From positions 1-64,000 of the forward strand of contig NZ_NZMB01000011.1 in the NCBI RefSeq assembly GCF_002694385.1: a stretch of DNA of 64,000 nt, read 5' to 3'. The DNA comes from Sneathiella sp. (lineage in GTDB: Bacteria > Pseudomonadota > Alphaproteobacteria > Sneathiellales > Sneathiellaceae). Below the pieces are notes generated by a model. The model did not search any database. It saw only the letters and a list, made by a program, of their open reading frames with translations, and was not told the origin of the DNA. The position numbers and the translations under genes were made by a program. The first letter of the stretch is position 1. Each line of letters begins with the position of its first letter. This document shows positions 34,292 to 42,745 of the stretch, one piece after another.

Positions 34292-34842
34292 TCCGGTCGT
34301 GCCTCCTGCGGCTCAATATATTCCCTGCCGAGCAGACAGAGCGTTAGCTGGACGGCCAGGCGAAGACAGAAATAGCCAAGCCCCAGGACAACGACGACCC
34401 AGGACGGGCCGAGCGGCAGGGGAACCGTCCCCCCCTCCATCCGGCCGGCCATCAGATGGTCCACCGCCAGATAGCCTGCCGAGACGGCGGCGACGCCAAA
34501 CACCGCGAGAGCGGACCCCATGAAGATCACGTCCAGCCACCTTTTTGCTTTGTCAGGTAAAAGTTCGAAAATCAGGAGGATTCGCACATGCCCGCCAACC
34601 CGCTGCAGCAGCCCGAATCCGAGAAAGACGATTGTCGGCATCAGATAGAGCTCGACAATTTCATAGACGCCCTCGATCGGCGAATTGAAGATATAGCGCC
34701 CTGTTACGTCGACCGAAATCAACAGCATCAGCACAAAAAGCGCGAGGCAGGACAGAAAGCTGAACCCCTTGTCCAGCCCGCGCAAAACCGAAAGAACAGC
34801 CCCCGTGCCCGGGTGCTGTTCCTCCTGTGATCCGTTTGTCAT
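34288..34842 (-). CDS. TRAP transporter small permease (DctQ)
   Basis: A 184-residue four-helix subunit (YEIVELYLMPTIVFLGFGLLQRVGGHVRI is the conserved core). ATG 34842 forms an ATGA overlap with the DctP stop and has a GCGGAAA site; a longer frame to 34866 would run inside dctP. It overlaps dctM by four bases. Confidence 0.9.
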   Translation of the reverse strand: MTNGSQEEQHPGTGAVLSVLRGLDKGFSFLSCLALFVLMLLISVDVTGRYIFNSPIEGVYEIVELYLMPTIVFLGFGLLQRVGGHVRILLIFELLPDKAKRWLDVIFMGSALAVFGVAAVSAGYLAVDHLMAGRMEGGTVPLPLGPSWVVVVLGLGYFCLRLAVQLTLCLLGREYIEPQEARPE

Positions 34843-35876
34843 TTTCCGCTTACCAGCTTGGACCATTCGTCATACAGCGTATCGGCCGGCAGGCCATCCG
34901 CCTTGTTCTTCTTGATCCACTCATCGCGCACGGCGTTGGTGGCTTCCTGCCATGCGGTGTAGTCCGCCCCGGTCATTTCAACGGGCTTGATCTTGTCCTT
35001 GTATTTTTCCACATTGGCGGCGGCGTCATCGTCTGAAAACTGCGCCGTTTTTATGGACGCTTCGCGCGCGGTTTCCTGAAGGATTTTCTGCAAATCCGGC
35101 TCCAGCGAATCCCAGACCGATTTGTTGATCGTATAGACAATCGGGTAGGAGCCGAGATTGGCGTTGGTCGTCGAATAACCGATCACCTCATCCAGCTTGT
35201 AAATCGGCACGCTATAGAAGGAGAACAGTGCGCCATCAACCGTCTTGCGTTGCAGGGCGGTGTATGTTTCCGGGGCCGAGATGGAGACCGGCACGGCGCC
35301 AAGGGCCTTTACCGTGTCGCCCTGAACCCCGCCGGCGCTGCGAATCTTGAGGCCGGCCATATCGCTTTTGCCGACAACTTCCTTCTGCACCGTCATGATT
35401 TCATATTGCGGCGTCAGAATGGCCATCAGCGGCACAATGCCGAGGTCCGACAGCTCAACGTCATAGAGGGTGCCCTGCAGCAGGTTGAGATAGGCTTCGG
35501 TGAGCTGCACCGCGCCGCCGGACAGGCCGGGCAGGGCCGGGACGGCGGACAGGGCCAGTCGGCTCGCTTCACGCAAGGGGGGAGTATAGGCGATATCGAC
35601 CGTGCCGCTCAGCAGCAGATCAAGGCTGTCCTTCGCGCCGACGATCTGTCCGCCCGGAAAATACTGGATTTTCAGGCGGCCGTCAGAGCGGGCCTCCACC
35701 GTTTCGGTCCATTCTTTCATGGTTTTTGCGAGCGAGCTTGCCGCCGGCAGCGTATCCCCCATACGCAGGGTGCGCGTTTCCGCCGCCGTGGCAACGGATG
35801 CCGACGCGGAAAAGAGACCGATTGCCATCGTGGCAAGGGCCATGTTTCTCACATTTCTGAAGCTGATACTCTTCAT
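34839..35876 (-). CDS. TRAP transporter solute-binding protein (DctP)
   Basis: A 345-residue periplasmic binder with a Sec signal (hydrophobic 12-28, cleavage near ATAAE). The mature part begins TRTLRMGDTLPAASSLAKTMKEW and keeps the DctP substrate-binding arginine region MAGLKIRSAGG. GGAGGAT precedes ATG 35876; an upstream frame to 36017 is rejected. First gene of the dctPQM-dehydrogenase operon, presumably taking up the acid degraded by this cluster. Confidence 0.92.
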   Translation of the reverse strand: MKSISFRNVRNMALATMAIGLFSASASVATAAETRTLRMGDTLPAASSLAKTMKEWTETVEARSDGRLKIQYFPGGQIVGAKDSLDLLLSGTVDIAYTPPLREASRLALSAVPALPGLSGGAVQLTEAYLNLLQGTLYDVELSDLGIVPLMAILTPQYEIMTVQKEVVGKSDMAGLKIRSAGGVQGDTVKALGAVPVSISAPETYTALQRKTVDGALFSFYSVPIYKLDEVIGYSTTNANLGSYPIVYTINKSVWDSLEPDLQKILQETAREASIKTAQFSDDDAAANVEKYKDKIKPVEMTGADYTAWQEATNAVRDEWIKKNKADGLPADTLYDEWSKLVSGK

Positions 35877-35927
35877 CCGATCCTCCCGTAGGTTGGTTTG
35901 ATTGCCGAATTTCCGGTCATCATTCGT

Positions 35928-35964
35928 TTGACACATCTTAATCGTATATATTATATACATGATT
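35928..35964. promoter_or_regulatory. promoter with palindromic operator between dctP and acyl-CoA dehydrogenase
   Basis: TTGACA (35928-35933) is followed after 18 bp by TATATA (35952-35957), reading towards the dehydrogenase at 36140. A palindrome with 7-bp arms, GTATATA-T-TATATAC (35944-35958), sits over the -10, and TTATATACATGATT (35951-35964) repeats a 14-mer found at 28358. A regulator bound here would block the promoter; the GntR protein at 27310 is the obvious candidate. Confidence 0.6.
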
Positions 35965-36139
35965 GTTTTTCCAAACATCAAGTGAATTTCGTGGGATGAA
36001 GCAGGTTCATAAAACAAAATTGCCGGGTCTCATGCCGCCCTTCACCCCATAAACATCTGATTCCAGAATATTTTCCGGAATACCCTGACAAATGGACACA
36101 GCCGGGCGGGTCGGCGCATAAATCAAAAGGGAGAGATAA

Positions 36140-37375
36140 ATGACGGCCATAGCCTATGAATATGATGCGGAAATAGAAGCCCTGCGCGATGGTCTTGGCG
36201 TCTTTATCCGCAATGTCGTCATCCCGCTGCATGTCAAGCATGCCGATGTTTTTGAGGATGAGCGGCGCAAATACCGCCCCGACGGCGGCTATAGCGATGA
36301 GCTGCTTGGCCTGATGCGCGAGGTGCGCATGAAATCCGCCGAGGCCGGATATTACACCATGTGCGTTCCCGAACATATGGGCGGCGCGGGGCTCGGGCAT
36401 GTCGCCTATTTTGCGGCGTGGGAGAAGATTTTCCATAGCTGCGGCGCGAAATATTTTCTCACCAGCAGCATCGTCGCCCATTGGGCCCGGGGTCCGAGCG
36501 CGGTGCTGGAGCATCTGTCGCCGCGCCTCAAATCAGAAATCCTGCCCGGCATTCAATTGGGGGACAAGACGATCTGTTTTGCCCTGTCCGAGCCCGGGGC
36601 GGGCAGCGATGCCTCGCAGATTAAAACCAGCGCCCGCCGCGATACAGGCGGCTGGCGGATCAATGGCGAGAAAATCTGGGTCACCAACAGCCCCTATGCC
36701 GATTACGCCATTGTCTTCGCGGTGACCGATCCGGAGCTTGCGGCGGCGCGCAAGGGCGGCATCACCGGCTTTGTCGTTCCGACGGACACGGAAGGGTTCA
36801 AGGTGGAGCGGCTGATCAAGATGTTCGGCCAGACCCATACGGATGAGGCGCTGCTGCATTTCAACGATGTCTATGTGGCCGATGATCAGGTTCTGGGAGA
36901 GGTCGGCCAGGGCTTTAAAACGGCGATGCGGGGCTCCGGCCTTGGCCGTATCTATAATGTCGCGCGATGCGTCGGCATGGGGCGCTGGGCGCTGGAAATC
37001 GCCTTCGATTATATCAAGGTGCGCAAGACATTTGGCAAAACCCTGGCGGAGCGTCAGGGCGTGACCTTCCCCCTTGTCGAAAGCGCGACGCAAATTCACG
37101 CCGCCCATTTGATGAGCCTGAATGTGGCGCAGCTTCTCGATAAAGGCCAGTCGGCCGCCAAGGAGCTGGCCATGGTGAAGGCCTATTGCGGCGAAGTCGG
37201 CCCGCGGGCGCTGGACCGGGTGATCCAGTTCCATGGCGCCATGGGGTTCACCAATGAAATGCAGCTGTTCGAAGCCTATATTTCAATGCGCAAGATCGGC
37301 ATGGCGGACGGCTCGGTTGAAATCATGCGCCATCTGGCCGCCAGAAAAATGCTCGAAGGCGATATGGATCTGTAA
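36140..37375 (+). CDS. acyl-CoA dehydrogenase
   Basis: A 411-residue single-domain ACAD. FAD/substrate motifs are CFALSEPGAGSDASQIKT and INGEKIWVTNSPYADY; the C-terminal flavin-loop region reads KIGMADGSVEIMRHLAARK, with Asp-Gly in place of the usual Glu-Gly-Thr. GGGAGAG precedes the ATG. It is divergent from dctP and probably shares its operator region. It likely oxidises a CoA ester different from that handled by the fused enzyme. Confidence 0.92.
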   Translation: MTAIAYEYDAEIEALRDGLGVFIRNVVIPLHVKHADVFEDERRKYRPDGGYSDELLGLMREVRMKSAEAGYYTMCVPEHMGGAGLGHVAYFAAWEKIFHSCGAKYFLTSSIVAHWARGPSAVLEHLSPRLKSEILPGIQLGDKTICFALSEPGAGSDASQIKTSARRDTGGWRINGEKIWVTNSPYADYAIVFAVTDPELAAARKGGITGFVVPTDTEGFKVERLIKMFGQTHTDEALLHFNDVYVADDQVLGEVGQGFKTAMRGSGLGRIYNVARCVGMGRWALEIAFDYIKVRKTFGKTLAERQGVTFPLVESATQIHAAHLMSLNVAQLLDKGQSAAKELAMVKAYCGEVGPRALDRVIQFHGAMGFTNEMQLFEAYISMRKIGMADGSVEIMRHLAARKMLEGDMDL

Positions 37376-37585
37376 CCATCGGGCGCGGGCCACTCCCGCC
37401 CCCGCTCCCCGGCGCTGCTCCCCGCCCGGGCGCCATGGCATCGCCCGGTGCATGATATTGTCCTGATGTTATATATATCACTAATGGTTGTATTTTGGCG
37501 ATCCGTGCTGTATAATAATGGCCTAATTTAAAAAACAGCATTTCCACACAATTTCAGATATTTTTATGAGAGTTTCTTCAACGCG

Positions 37586-37644
37586 GCGGCATTTTGCGCC
37601 GTTTGCGGGGTATTTCACATTGTTTCTGCGGCATTTGCGCCGTT
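37586..37644. repeat. two direct repeats GCGGCATTT(T)GCGCCGTT
   Basis: GCGGCATTTTGCGCCGTT at 37586-37603 and GCGGCATTTGCGCCGTT at 37628-37644, 42 bp apart start to start (four helical turns). They differ by one T. They lie in non-coding DNA, so conservation by coding constraint is not the reason for their similarity. Confidence 0.65.
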
Positions 37645-37687
37645 AATCGAGAGAATCCGGCGGCTGGATGTCGCCCACCTATATTTT

Positions 37688-37735
37688 TAACAAAACGATT
37701 ATTTCTAACAAAACCACCGTTTTTCTAACAAAACC
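37688..37735. repeat. three direct repeats TAACAAAAC(C)
   Basis: Copies at 37688-37696, 37706-37715 and 37726-37735, spaced 18 and 20 bp; the last two extend to TTCTAACAAAACC. The near two-turn spacing resembles tandem regulator sites. They lie about 600 bp upstream of the livJ start. Confidence 0.65.
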
Positions 37736-38282
37736 AATGTTGCCCTTTCCGCGCCCTCGCGCGGAGATCCGAAATCTCGTCGATCAACAGCGAAAGGAGG
37801 CGTTTAGCCGTGCGGCAGGGTTGCCGTCTATCCCGGCCATTTCCCGATGACGAGACCCCTTTGAACAGAGGAGGCATTTTCACCAGAAACATACATTTCG
37901 AAGAACAGCAGATCGACGCTTTGCGCGGTGACGTGATTTTTGTCCGCACGCCTCCGCTCCCTTTGTCATGCCCGGATGGAATCGCGTCCGCCGGGCGCGG
38001 AGTTAAATCGCGGGCCGGACCCGTCAGGCGAGGCTTTTGGAATAACGGGAGGGGGAATAAGGAAGGGGCGTTGCCATGGCAGGCGCGGGAAAAGGAGGCC
38101 GCAAGGGAAGCGGTTTATGCCATCCCGCCAGCGGATCAGGGGCGGGTTTCCCTTCGCCGGGGGCACTGTGGCGCTGCCGCCCGCATACACCAGAGACGAT
38201 TTCGGTAAAATTTTATAGGCCGCCTCCCGGCGCAACTCTCAAGTTGACAGCGGGAGCAAAAGACACCATTCTGGGTGGAAGA

Positions 38283-38309
38283 AAAATCAATAAAATCAAC
38301 AAAAATCAA
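38283..38309 (+). repeat. A-rich tandem repeat AAAATCAA in the livJ leader
   Basis: Three copies at 38283-38290, 38292-38299 and 38302-38309 lie just before the ribosome site of the binding-protein gene (ATG 38329). An unstructured A-rich leader of this kind could favour translation or bind a small RNA or Hfq. No consensus for a known riboswitch was seen. Confidence 0.55.
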
Positions 38310-38328
38310 CAACAAACAGGGTGTCACA

Positions 38329-39471
38329 ATGCAAAAGATGAAAAACCTATTTGCTGCCTTTTCGGTCCTCGCCTGTCTTGGACTGCTGGTGCCGGGGGCG
38401 GCGTCCGCCAAGGATCATACAATCGGCGCACTTTTCCCGTTGAGCGGGCCGAACGCGACCTATGGCGATGTGTTCATGTCCGGCTCCGATCTGGCCGTGG
38501 AGCATATCAATGCGGACAAGATGCTGAGCGGGCCGATGTCCATCGCCTATGAAGACAGCCAGGGCCTGCCGCAGCCGGCGGTCGTCGGGATGACAAAGCT
38601 GGTGAATGTGACGAATGTGCCTTATGTCCTGTCGGCCTTTACCGGCGTGTCGAAGGCGATTTCCACACTCGGCACCCGCAATGAGGTGGTTGCCGTGAAT
38701 GGCGGCGGCGTCGGGCCGGATCTTGCCGCGCTCGGCGAATATTTCTGGAATGTCATTCCGCTGGTCAATCTCGAAGTCCGCGCCGTGATGCCCTATCTGG
38801 TGAAAGAGAAAGACATCAAGCGCGTCGTGCTGATCTATATTGATGACCCGTTCGGCAATTCCATCCTGGATGAGCTGAAAACCACGCTGAATGACGCGGG
38901 CGGCGAACTGGCGGAGGCCATGTCCGTACCGACGACCGCGCAGCAGTTTTCGGGGATCGCCGCCAAAGTGCGGGCGGCAAATCCGGATGCGGTCTATATC
39001 GCGAGCTATGGCGCGCAGCAGATCCAGATCGTCAAGCAGCTCCGCGACAATGGCGTCGATCAGCAGCTGATCACCTATTCCGGCTATCTGGTGCCGGACG
39101 CGCTCGCCCTGCCGGAAACGGAAGGCATCATTGCGACGGGACAGGGCGTGAATTACGAATCCGAAGACCCGATCACCAAGCGTTTCGTCACCGATTACAA
39201 GGCGAAATACAACCGCGACCCGACGGCCTATAACGTCAATTATTACAATGCCACGCTGCTGTATGCGATTCTCGCCCAGGCGTTGGAGGCCGAAGGCAAG
39301 GAAGTGACCGGCGCCAACCTGCTGGCGAAGCGCCAGGAGATGGAAAGCTTCAATCTTGTCGGCGGGACGGTTTCCTTCCAGAGCAACGGCACGCTGCTGT
39401 TCCCCATTCAGGTAAAGGTCGTCAAGAACGGCCAGCTTGAAGTTCTGGATACGATTGATTTCGGCAAGTAA
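38329..39471 (+). CDS. LIV-type ABC transporter substrate-binding protein
   Basis: A 380-residue periplasmic type I binding protein with a Sec signal cleaved near GAASAKD. HTIGALFPLSGPNATYGDVFMSGSDLAVEHIN is the LivJ-like opening. First gene of a five-gene livJHMGF operon that ends in a CoA ligase, so the ligand is more likely an aliphatic or aromatic carboxylate than a branched-chain amino acid. An AGGGTG site supports ATG 38329. Confidence 0.92.
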   Translation: MQKMKNLFAAFSVLACLGLLVPGAASAKDHTIGALFPLSGPNATYGDVFMSGSDLAVEHINADKMLSGPMSIAYEDSQGLPQPAVVGMTKLVNVTNVPYVLSAFTGVSKAISTLGTRNEVVAVNGGGVGPDLAALGEYFWNVIPLVNLEVRAVMPYLVKEKDIKRVVLIYIDDPFGNSILDELKTTLNDAGGELAEAMSVPTTAQQFSGIAAKVRAANPDAVYIASYGAQQIQIVKQLRDNGVDQQLITYSGYLVPDALALPETEGIIATGQGVNYESEDPITKRFVTDYKAKYNRDPTAYNVNYYNATLLYAILAQALEAEGKEVTGANLLAKRQEMESFNLVGGTVSFQSNGTLLFPIQVKVVKNGQLEVLDTIDFGK

Positions 39472-39494
39472 ACAAAAAACAGAATAGGTAGCAG

Positions 39495-40364
39495 ATGCTC
39501 GCGTTACAGCTGACGATCACCGGTCTTCAGACCGGTGCTCTCTACGCGCTTACCGCCGTGGGGTTCTCGTTGATTTTCGGATCAACCCGGATTTTTCATT
39601 TTGCGCATGGGGCAACCTTCATCATTGCCGCATATCTTTTTTACTACATGAATGTATCCGGCTATGGCCTGATTGCGGGCATCGCCGCCGCCACGGCGGG
39701 GGCCATCGCCTTCGGGTTGCTGCTGAACCGCTTTGTCTATGTGCCGATCCAGCGTGACGAAGGCTCTTTCTTTACGGTCTTCGTCGCCTCCTTCGGCATT
39801 GGCATCGTGGTGCAGAATGTGGTCGGGATGATTTTCGGCCGCGGCTATGTGACGGTCAGCACGCCGCTGTCCTTCTCCGTCGAGATAATGGAGGGGCTGT
39901 ATGTCGCCCCGATCGCCTGGATATCCATGCTCTGTGCGGCGGTTTTCTTCGGTATTCTGTGGGGCTTCCTGAAATACAGCCAGATGGGCAAGGCGCTCCG
40001 GGCGCTGGCTGATAATCCCGAACTGGTGCGGGTTTTCGGTCTGAACCCGCGCTTTATTGCGGCCTCTGCCTTTACCATCGGCTCCATTCTGGTGGTTCCG
40101 GCGGCGATTATCTCGGGGGCGACGTCGGGGCTGAACCCGGCCATGGGGCATCATGTCATGCTGATTTCGCTGGCGGCGACGATTGTCGGCGGCATCGGCA
40201 GTGTGCCGGGAACGCTGCTGGCGGGCCTGGCGCTCGGTCTCGCGGAAAGCCTGGCGCTGCTGTATGTGGATTCGCAATGGACCGAGGCGGTCACCTTCGC
40301 CATCCTGTTCCTGTTCATCATCATCCGTCCGTCCGGCCTGCTGGGCCGTTCCGCGGCGCATTGA
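39495..40364 (+). CDS. LIV-type ABC permease, LivH-like
   Basis: A 289-residue membrane subunit with about eight helices. GLQTGALYALTAVGFSLIFGSTRIFHFAHGA is the LivH N-terminal signature, and the EAA-like loop is GSVPGTLLAGLALGLAESL. It follows the binding-protein gene by 23 bp. Confidence 0.93.
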   Translation: MLALQLTITGLQTGALYALTAVGFSLIFGSTRIFHFAHGATFIIAAYLFYYMNVSGYGLIAGIAAATAGAIAFGLLLNRFVYVPIQRDEGSFFTVFVASFGIGIVVQNVVGMIFGRGYVTVSTPLSFSVEIMEGLYVAPIAWISMLCAAVFFGILWGFLKYSQMGKALRALADNPELVRVFGLNPRFIAASAFTIGSILVVPAAIISGATSGLNPAMGHHVMLISLAATIVGGIGSVPGTLLAGLALGLAESLALLYVDSQWTEAVTFAILFLFIIIRPSGLLGRSAAH

Positions 40365-40377
40365 GAAGGAGGGCGCT

Positions 40378-41268
40378 GTGGAAGCCTATCTGCTGAACCT
40401 GTTCATTCTCATTTCCATCTATTCGATCCTTGGGGTCACCCTCAATTTCATCATGGGCTATGCAGGCATTTATTCGCTGGCCCATGCGGTGTTCTTCGGC
40501 GTCGGCGCCTATGCGGGATCCTTCATGGCGATGCATTTCAATGCGTCGATCTTTGTGACCCTGCCGGTGGCCATGGTGGCGGGGGGGCTGCTGTCGCTCA
40601 TCCTCGCCCTACCGGCGCTGCGGGTGCGGGGGGAGTATTTCGTTGCCGCCTCCCTCGGGTTGCAGGTGCTGGCCGTCACCATTTTTTCCGAATGGAAAGG
40701 GGTCACCGGCGGCATCGGCGGACTGATTGGCATCCCGCCGCTGGATATTGCCGGGTTTGAGATTTTCAAGCCCAGCCAGTTCATTTTCGTGACGGTGGTG
40801 GCGCTGGTGATCATCTTGTTCATCATCAACCGGCTTGTGCATTCCAGTTTCGGGCGCAGCCTGCGGGCCATCCGCGACAGTGAAAGCGCGGCGGCGGCCT
40901 TCGGCAAGAATGTGCCGCTCATCAAAACCATTTCGGTGGTCATCTCGTCCGCCCTCACGGCGGTGGCCGGGGTGCTGTACGCGAGCTATCTCAGCTTCAT
41001 CAATGTGGAAAGCTTCATGCTGGATACCTCCGTCCTGATCATGGCGATGGTCATCATCGGCGGCACGGGAACGCAGGCGGGGCCCATTGTCGGCGCGGCG
41101 CTGCTGCTGATCCTGCCCAGCCTGATCAGCTATCTCGACTTCCTGCCGCAGACGGAAATCGGCTCCATCCAGCAGATCATCTATGGTCTCGGCATGGCGC
41201 TGCTGATGATTTACCGGCCGGGCGGCATCGTGGGCCGTAAGAAGCATTCCGAAACAGGAAAAGAATAA
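40378..41268 (+). CDS. LIV-type ABC permease, LivM-like
   Basis: A 296-residue permease. ILGVTLNFIMGYAGIYSLAHAVFFGVGAY is the LivM hallmark; the coupling loop is GTGTQAGPIVGAALLLILP. The start is GTG 40378 behind a strong GAAGGAGGG site. Longer frames reach back into livH and are rejected. One-base overlap with the ATPase gene. Confidence 0.92.
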   Translation: MEAYLLNLFILISIYSILGVTLNFIMGYAGIYSLAHAVFFGVGAYAGSFMAMHFNASIFVTLPVAMVAGGLLSLILALPALRVRGEYFVAASLGLQVLAVTIFSEWKGVTGGIGGLIGIPPLDIAGFEIFKPSQFIFVTVVALVIILFIINRLVHSSFGRSLRAIRDSESAAAAFGKNVPLIKTISVVISSALTAVAGVLYASYLSFINVESFMLDTSVLIMAMVIIGGTGTQAGPIVGAALLLILPSLISYLDFLPQTEIGSIQQIIYGLGMALLMIYRPGGIVGRKKHSETGKE

Positions 41269-42032
41269 TGGTTGCATCACACACGGGCACACAGGATGTC
41301 CTGATGGAAATCCGTAATGTTGACAAGGCGTTCGGCGGCGTCAAGGCCGTCGATGATGTGTCGATGGACCTTCGGGCCGGGATCATTACCACCCTTGTCG
41401 GGCCGAATGGCGCCGGAAAGACGACGCTGTTCAACGTCATCACCGGGGAGCTGGCGAAAGACAGCGGGTCCATCAAATGGCTCGGCAATCCGATCAACAG
41501 GATCAAGCCCTATCAGGCGGCGCGCGCGGGGATCCTCCGGACTTTTCAGGATTTGCGCCTGTTCAGTGAAATGTCGGTTGAGGATAATATCCTGACGGCG
41601 GTTGAGAATAATTCCCTCCCCCTTCCTGTGGGCAGGGCGCAGCGGACGGCACGTCTTGAACGGGTTGAATATGCCCTTGACCGCACGGGCCTTTCGTCCA
41701 AGCGCAAGATCCGGGCCAAGGATCTCGCCTATGCGGAGCGGAAATTCCTCTCCATGGCGCGCGTGATGGCGACGGAGGCGCGGCTCTGGCTGTTGGATGA
41801 ACCGGCGTCGGGGCTCGACCCCAATTCCTACGAAAAATTTCTCGAAATCCTGCGCGAAGAGGTGAAACAGGGCGTCACCGTCTGCATTATCGAACATAAC
41901 CTCGACATCGTGATCGGGATTTCCGACCGGATCGCCTTTCTCGACCGGGGCAAGCTGCTGGCGGATGACGAGCCGCAGAAGGTTCTCAATGATCCCGCGC
42001 TGAGAGCGATTTATTTTGGAGAGCGCACATGA
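41268..42032 (+). CDS. LIV-type ABC ATPase, LivG-like
   Basis: A 254-residue ATPase. Walker A is GPNGAGKTT, Walker B LWLLDEPASGLD, and the switch His lies in IIEHNLD. The ABC signature is degenerate: KDLAYAERKFLSMARVM replaces the usual LSGGQ, with AYAER in its place. Residues after Walker A (FNVITGEL) are typical of LivG. It overlaps livF by four bases. Confidence 0.92.
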   Translation: MVASHTGTQDVLMEIRNVDKAFGGVKAVDDVSMDLRAGIITTLVGPNGAGKTTLFNVITGELAKDSGSIKWLGNPINRIKPYQAARAGILRTFQDLRLFSEMSVEDNILTAVENNSLPLPVGRAQRTARLERVEYALDRTGLSSKRKIRAKDLAYAERKFLSMARVMATEARLWLLDEPASGLDPNSYEKFLEILREEVKQGVTVCIIEHNLDIVIGISDRIAFLDRGKLLADDEPQKVLNDPALRAIYFGERT

Positions 42033-42745
42033 GCAAATCTGTCGTTCTGGCCGCGCATAATATCACCGCCGGATATGGCGGGCATCCGGCCATAAATGAT
42101 ATCTCCGTCGAACTCCGGGAAGATGAGGTGCTGTGCCTGATCGGCCATAACGGGGCGGGCAAATCCACCCTGATGAAATGCCTGTTCGGGCTGCTCGCGT
42201 CGGAGGCGGGAAGCATCACCATTGACGGGGAGGAAACCACGAAGGAAACGGCGCGGCAGGTCGCGGACCGCGGCGTCGCCATGGTGCCGGAAGGGCGCGG
42301 GGTGTTTCCGAGCCTCAGCGTGCGGGATATCTTCTCCCTCGGCATGCATGCGGCGGGCATCCCGAAGAAAGAGCGGGCGGATCGCGTTGACTGGGTGCTG
42401 GATATCCTGCCGGCCATCAAGGAATTCATGAACCGGCCCGCGGGCACCCTGTCCGGCGGGCAGCAGCAGATGGTCTCCATCGGCCGGGCGCTGCTCAACC
42501 GGCCGCGCATTCTGCTGATGGATGAACCGTCCATCGGCCTCGCGCCCAAGCTGTTTCAGGATCTGCTGGCGCCGATCCGCGCGTTGCAGCAGCGCGAAAA
42601 ACTCTCGATCCTGCTGGTCGAGCAGAATGTGCGGGAGGCATTGAAAATATCCGATCGCGCCGTTGTCATGAAATCCGGCTCCATGATCTGGGAGGGGATG
42701 CCGGAAGAGTTGCATGATAATGAACGGCTGATGGAGCTGTATTGA
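42029..42745 (+). CDS. LIV-type ABC ATPase, LivF-like
   Basis: A 238-residue ATPase. Walker A is GHNGAGKST, the signature LSGGQQQ, Walker B ILLMDEPSIGL. VPEGRGVFPSLSVRDI is the LivF-specific stretch. Its stop overlaps the ligase start (TGATG). Confidence 0.93.
   Translation: MSKSVVLAAHNITAGYGGHPAINDISVELREDEVLCLIGHNGAGKSTLMKCLFGLLASEAGSITIDGEETTKETARQVADRGVAMVPEGRGVFPSLSVRDIFSLGMHAAGIPKKERADRVDWVLDILPAIKEFMNRPAGTLSGGQQQMVSIGRALLNRPRILLMDEPSIGLAPKLFQDLLAPIRALQQREKLSILLVEQNVREALKISDRAVVMKSGSMIWEGMPEELHDNERLMELY

Larger units (their letters stand above)
37376..38328. other. long intergenic region upstream of the first liv operon
   Basis: About 950 bp with no supported gene; frames such as 37810-38208 lack any family signal. 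It holds several repeats reported separately, and an AT element GTTATATATATCAC (37468-37481) that loosely resembles the 28350 and 35944 palindromes. The length and repeats suggest complex control of the downstream transporter. Confidence 0.55.

Noticed and set aside
37468-37481. Third GntR operator GTTATATATATCAC
   Set aside because: Resembles the other AT palindromes but lacks the shared 14-mer and could occur by chance in AT-rich DNA; mentioned only as a weak relative.
37810-38208. 132-codon frame in the long gap before the liv operon
   Set aside because: Arg/Gly-rich composition typical of a chance GC-rich frame; no ribosome site or domain.
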